From Rosenbergiella collisarenosi (GTDB lineage Bacteria > Pseudomonadota > Gammaproteobacteria > Enterobacterales > Enterobacteriaceae), in the NCBI RefSeq assembly GCF_018494085.1, contig NZ_JABBFP010000001.1, forward strand, positions 310,001-374,000: a stretch of DNA of 64,000 bases, written 5' to 3'. Shown in pieces: positions 62,741 to 64,000 of this stretch (the first letter of the stretch is position 1; every line of letters begins with the position of its first letter). The notes beneath the pieces are model-generated. The model was not told where the DNA came from and searched no databases. It saw only the letters and a program-made list of their open reading frames with translations. Made by a program: the position numbers and the translations under genes.

Positions 62741-64000
62741 ATGGAAAGGATGTCATTTCTGAATAAGTTTCGGGGTACTGCTGAGACTTTTGCTCTGTTT
62801 TTATTAACATTTCTCCTCTGCTATGTGAGCAGTCACCTTCGCTTGCCACTCCTGTTATCCATGTTCTGGATAGTGAATGCGCTGGTGGCGGGGATCTTTG
62901 TTCGCTACCCTGCAACCCATCGGCCGATAAATTATGTGGTCTGTGGTTTAGCCATGTTTCTTAATGATTACCTGTTTTCGGGTTGGTGGTCAGCGGCAAT
63001 ATTAATCAATTTAGCGAATATTATTTTTATTGCTGTCGTTGCTCTCGGGCTTAGAAGGTTATGGACAACGCAGCACGAGCAGCTTACTCCCAAGCAGGTT
63101 CTCCTTTTGTTTCCCGTATGCTTAGCCGCGGCGTTGTTAGCGGGAACGTGGGGCGGAATAGCGAGCGCCAATGAGAAGACACCGACCGAGATCTTACTTA
63201 ATATTGGACTATGGGCCAGCGAACAATTTTCCACGGGACTCATGGTCCTCCCTCTTATTCTTAGCTTTAAACGCTCTCAACACTTTGTCTGGCAGCGCAC
63301 CTCGATCTTGGCGGTTCTCTTGGTACCAACGCTATTTCTTGGCGCGGCATTGGTGGGGGGGCCAGGGAGTATCGCTTTCCCGCTTCCGGTACTCATCTGG
63401 TGTGCGCTAGTCTTACCGGTATTCGTTTCGACATTGATCACATTTCTTGTCGGTATCTTAGAAATTATGATGGTCTATGAAAATCTGATTGGCGAGCATA
63501 GGGTGGATACTCCTCCTGAAATTATGACGTTGGTCTCTATTCGATTAGGCGTGGCGGCGATGGTACTGACTCCATTTATGGTCTCTGTCACTATTGATGC
63601 GATCAAGACGTTGAACCGGCGTCTGGAGATCCGTGCGAATACAGACTTTTTAACGCAGCTACTTTCGCGCGCAGGATTATTCGAAAAATTAGCAGAAATC
63701 CCCTTACAGCCTGGTCGTTCGATCGGCATGATTATTTTTGATATCGATTATTTTAAAGCGATTAATGATAATTTTGGGCATCAAGCGGGTGATGATGTAC
63801 TGAGTGAACTGGGCTATATCTTACGACGTGACTGTAGAGAACAGTTTTATATTGCACGGTTTGGCGGAGAAGAGTTTGCGTTAATTGGGCTCGATAGTGA
63901 TGCAGAACAACTCTATGCACAGGCTGAGGCATTACGCCAGCGTATTGCTCGACACGACTTCGCACTGACCGACCGGTCGTTATCTATTACGATTAGTCTT
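62741..64000 (+). CDS. Membrane-bound GGDEF diguanylate cyclase (3' end cut by window)
   Basis: An open frame of 420 codons running off the window. The N-terminal part (about 1-275) has about eight hydrophobic segments, resembling a MASE1-type sensor. A linker (TIDAIKTLNRRLEIRANTDFL) leads to the GGDEF domain: FDIDYFKAINDNFGHQAGDD and the active-site RFGGEEFAL. The inhibitory I-site RxxD expected five residues before GGEEF reads REQF, so it lacks the Asp. It probably makes c-di-GMP. ATG at 62741 or 62750 are possible; neither has a good ribosome binding site at proper distance. The end may carry further domains not visible here. Confidence 0.85.
   Translation, partial: MERMSFLNKFRGTAETFALFLLTFLLCYVSSHLRLPLLLSMFWIVNALVAGIFVRYPATHRPINYVVCGLAMFLNDYLFSGWWSAAILINLANIIFIAVVALGLRRLWTTQHEQLTPKQVLLLFPVCLAAALLAGTWGGIASANEKTPTEILLNIGLWASEQFSTGLMVLPLILSFKRSQHFVWQRTSILAVLLVPTLFLGAALVGGPGSIAFPLPVLIWCALVLPVFVSTLITFLVGILEIMMVYENLIGEHRVDTPPEIMTLVSIRLGVAAMVLTPFMVSVTIDAIKTLNRRLEIRANTDFLTQLLSRAGLFEKLAEIPLQPGRSIGMIIFDIDYFKAINDNFGHQAGDDVLSELGYILRRDCREQFYIARFGGEEFALIGLDSDAEQLYAQAEALRQRIARHDFALTDRSLSITISL

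Overview
The window is a stretch of ordinary, gene-dense chromosome from a gammaproteobacterium of the order Enterobacterales. Nearly every protein aligns by eye over its full length with an Escherichia coli orthologue, and several long E. coli gene orders are kept (efp/epmA, mscM-psd-rsgA-orn, nnr-tsaE-amiB-mutL-miaA-hfq-hflX-hflK-hflC, purA-nsrR-rnr-rlmB, rpsF-priB-rpsR-rplI, tamA-tamB-ytfP, rsmI-lpoA-yraN-diaA-dolP, yqjA-mzrA-yqjD-yqjE-yqjK). Many accessory E. coli genes are missing between these blocks (sugE-blc-ampC-frdABCD, queG, msrA, the ula, exu/uxa and yqjC/yqjF regions), and base composition looks close to 50% GC. This suggests a streamlined relative of the Erwinia/Tatumella/Rosenbergiella group; that placement is inference. 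I see no mobile element, prophage, CRISPR array or rRNA operon.

Layout. 1-1.8 kb: end of efp, a small entericidin-type lipoprotein, and epmA, the EF-P lysyl-modifying enzyme. 1.8-7.2 kb, minus strand: mechanosensitive channel mscM, psd and rsgA. 7.3-8.4 kb: orn, one tRNA-Gly(GCC), and an AT-rich gap with a perfect DnaA box where E. coli has datA. 8.4-19 kb: the amiB-mutL-miaA-hfq-hflX-hflKC superoperon, with cell-wall, mismatch-repair, tRNA-modification, sRNA-chaperone and membrane-protease-control genes. 19-24.3 kb: purA, nsrR, rnr, rlmB. 24.3-28.1 kb: a putrescine module (patA aminotransferase facing a PuuP-like permease, each preceded by a sigma54-like promoter) and the lysozyme inhibitor ivy. 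28.2-33.8 kb: the ribosomal protein operon, ytfB, fklB, cysQ, ytfK and the polyamine exporter gene ytfL/paeA. 34.2-45.7 kb: the TamAB envelope machine, ytfP, ppa, fbp, mpl, darP, pmbA, cybC.

45.7-64 kb: after a synteny junction occupied by a nimR/nimT-like regulator and exporter pair, genes that sit far away in E. coli follow: rnpB (minus strand), rsmI, lpoA-yraN-diaA-dolP, yhaJ, yqjKED, mzrA-yqjA, sstT, and alx with a clear yybP-ykoY manganese riboswitch. The window ends with a ClC transporter carrying CBS domains, rlmG, an e(P4)-type acid phosphatase lipoprotein, and the start of a membrane diguanylate cyclase that runs off the edge.

I do not see a wholly new system. The observations most worth checking are the paired sigma54-like promoters of the putrescine module, the DnaA-box locus beside tRNA-Gly, a shortened cysteine spacing in NsrR, an orphan terminator upstream of ytfL, and a ClC protein lacking the usual central tyrosine.
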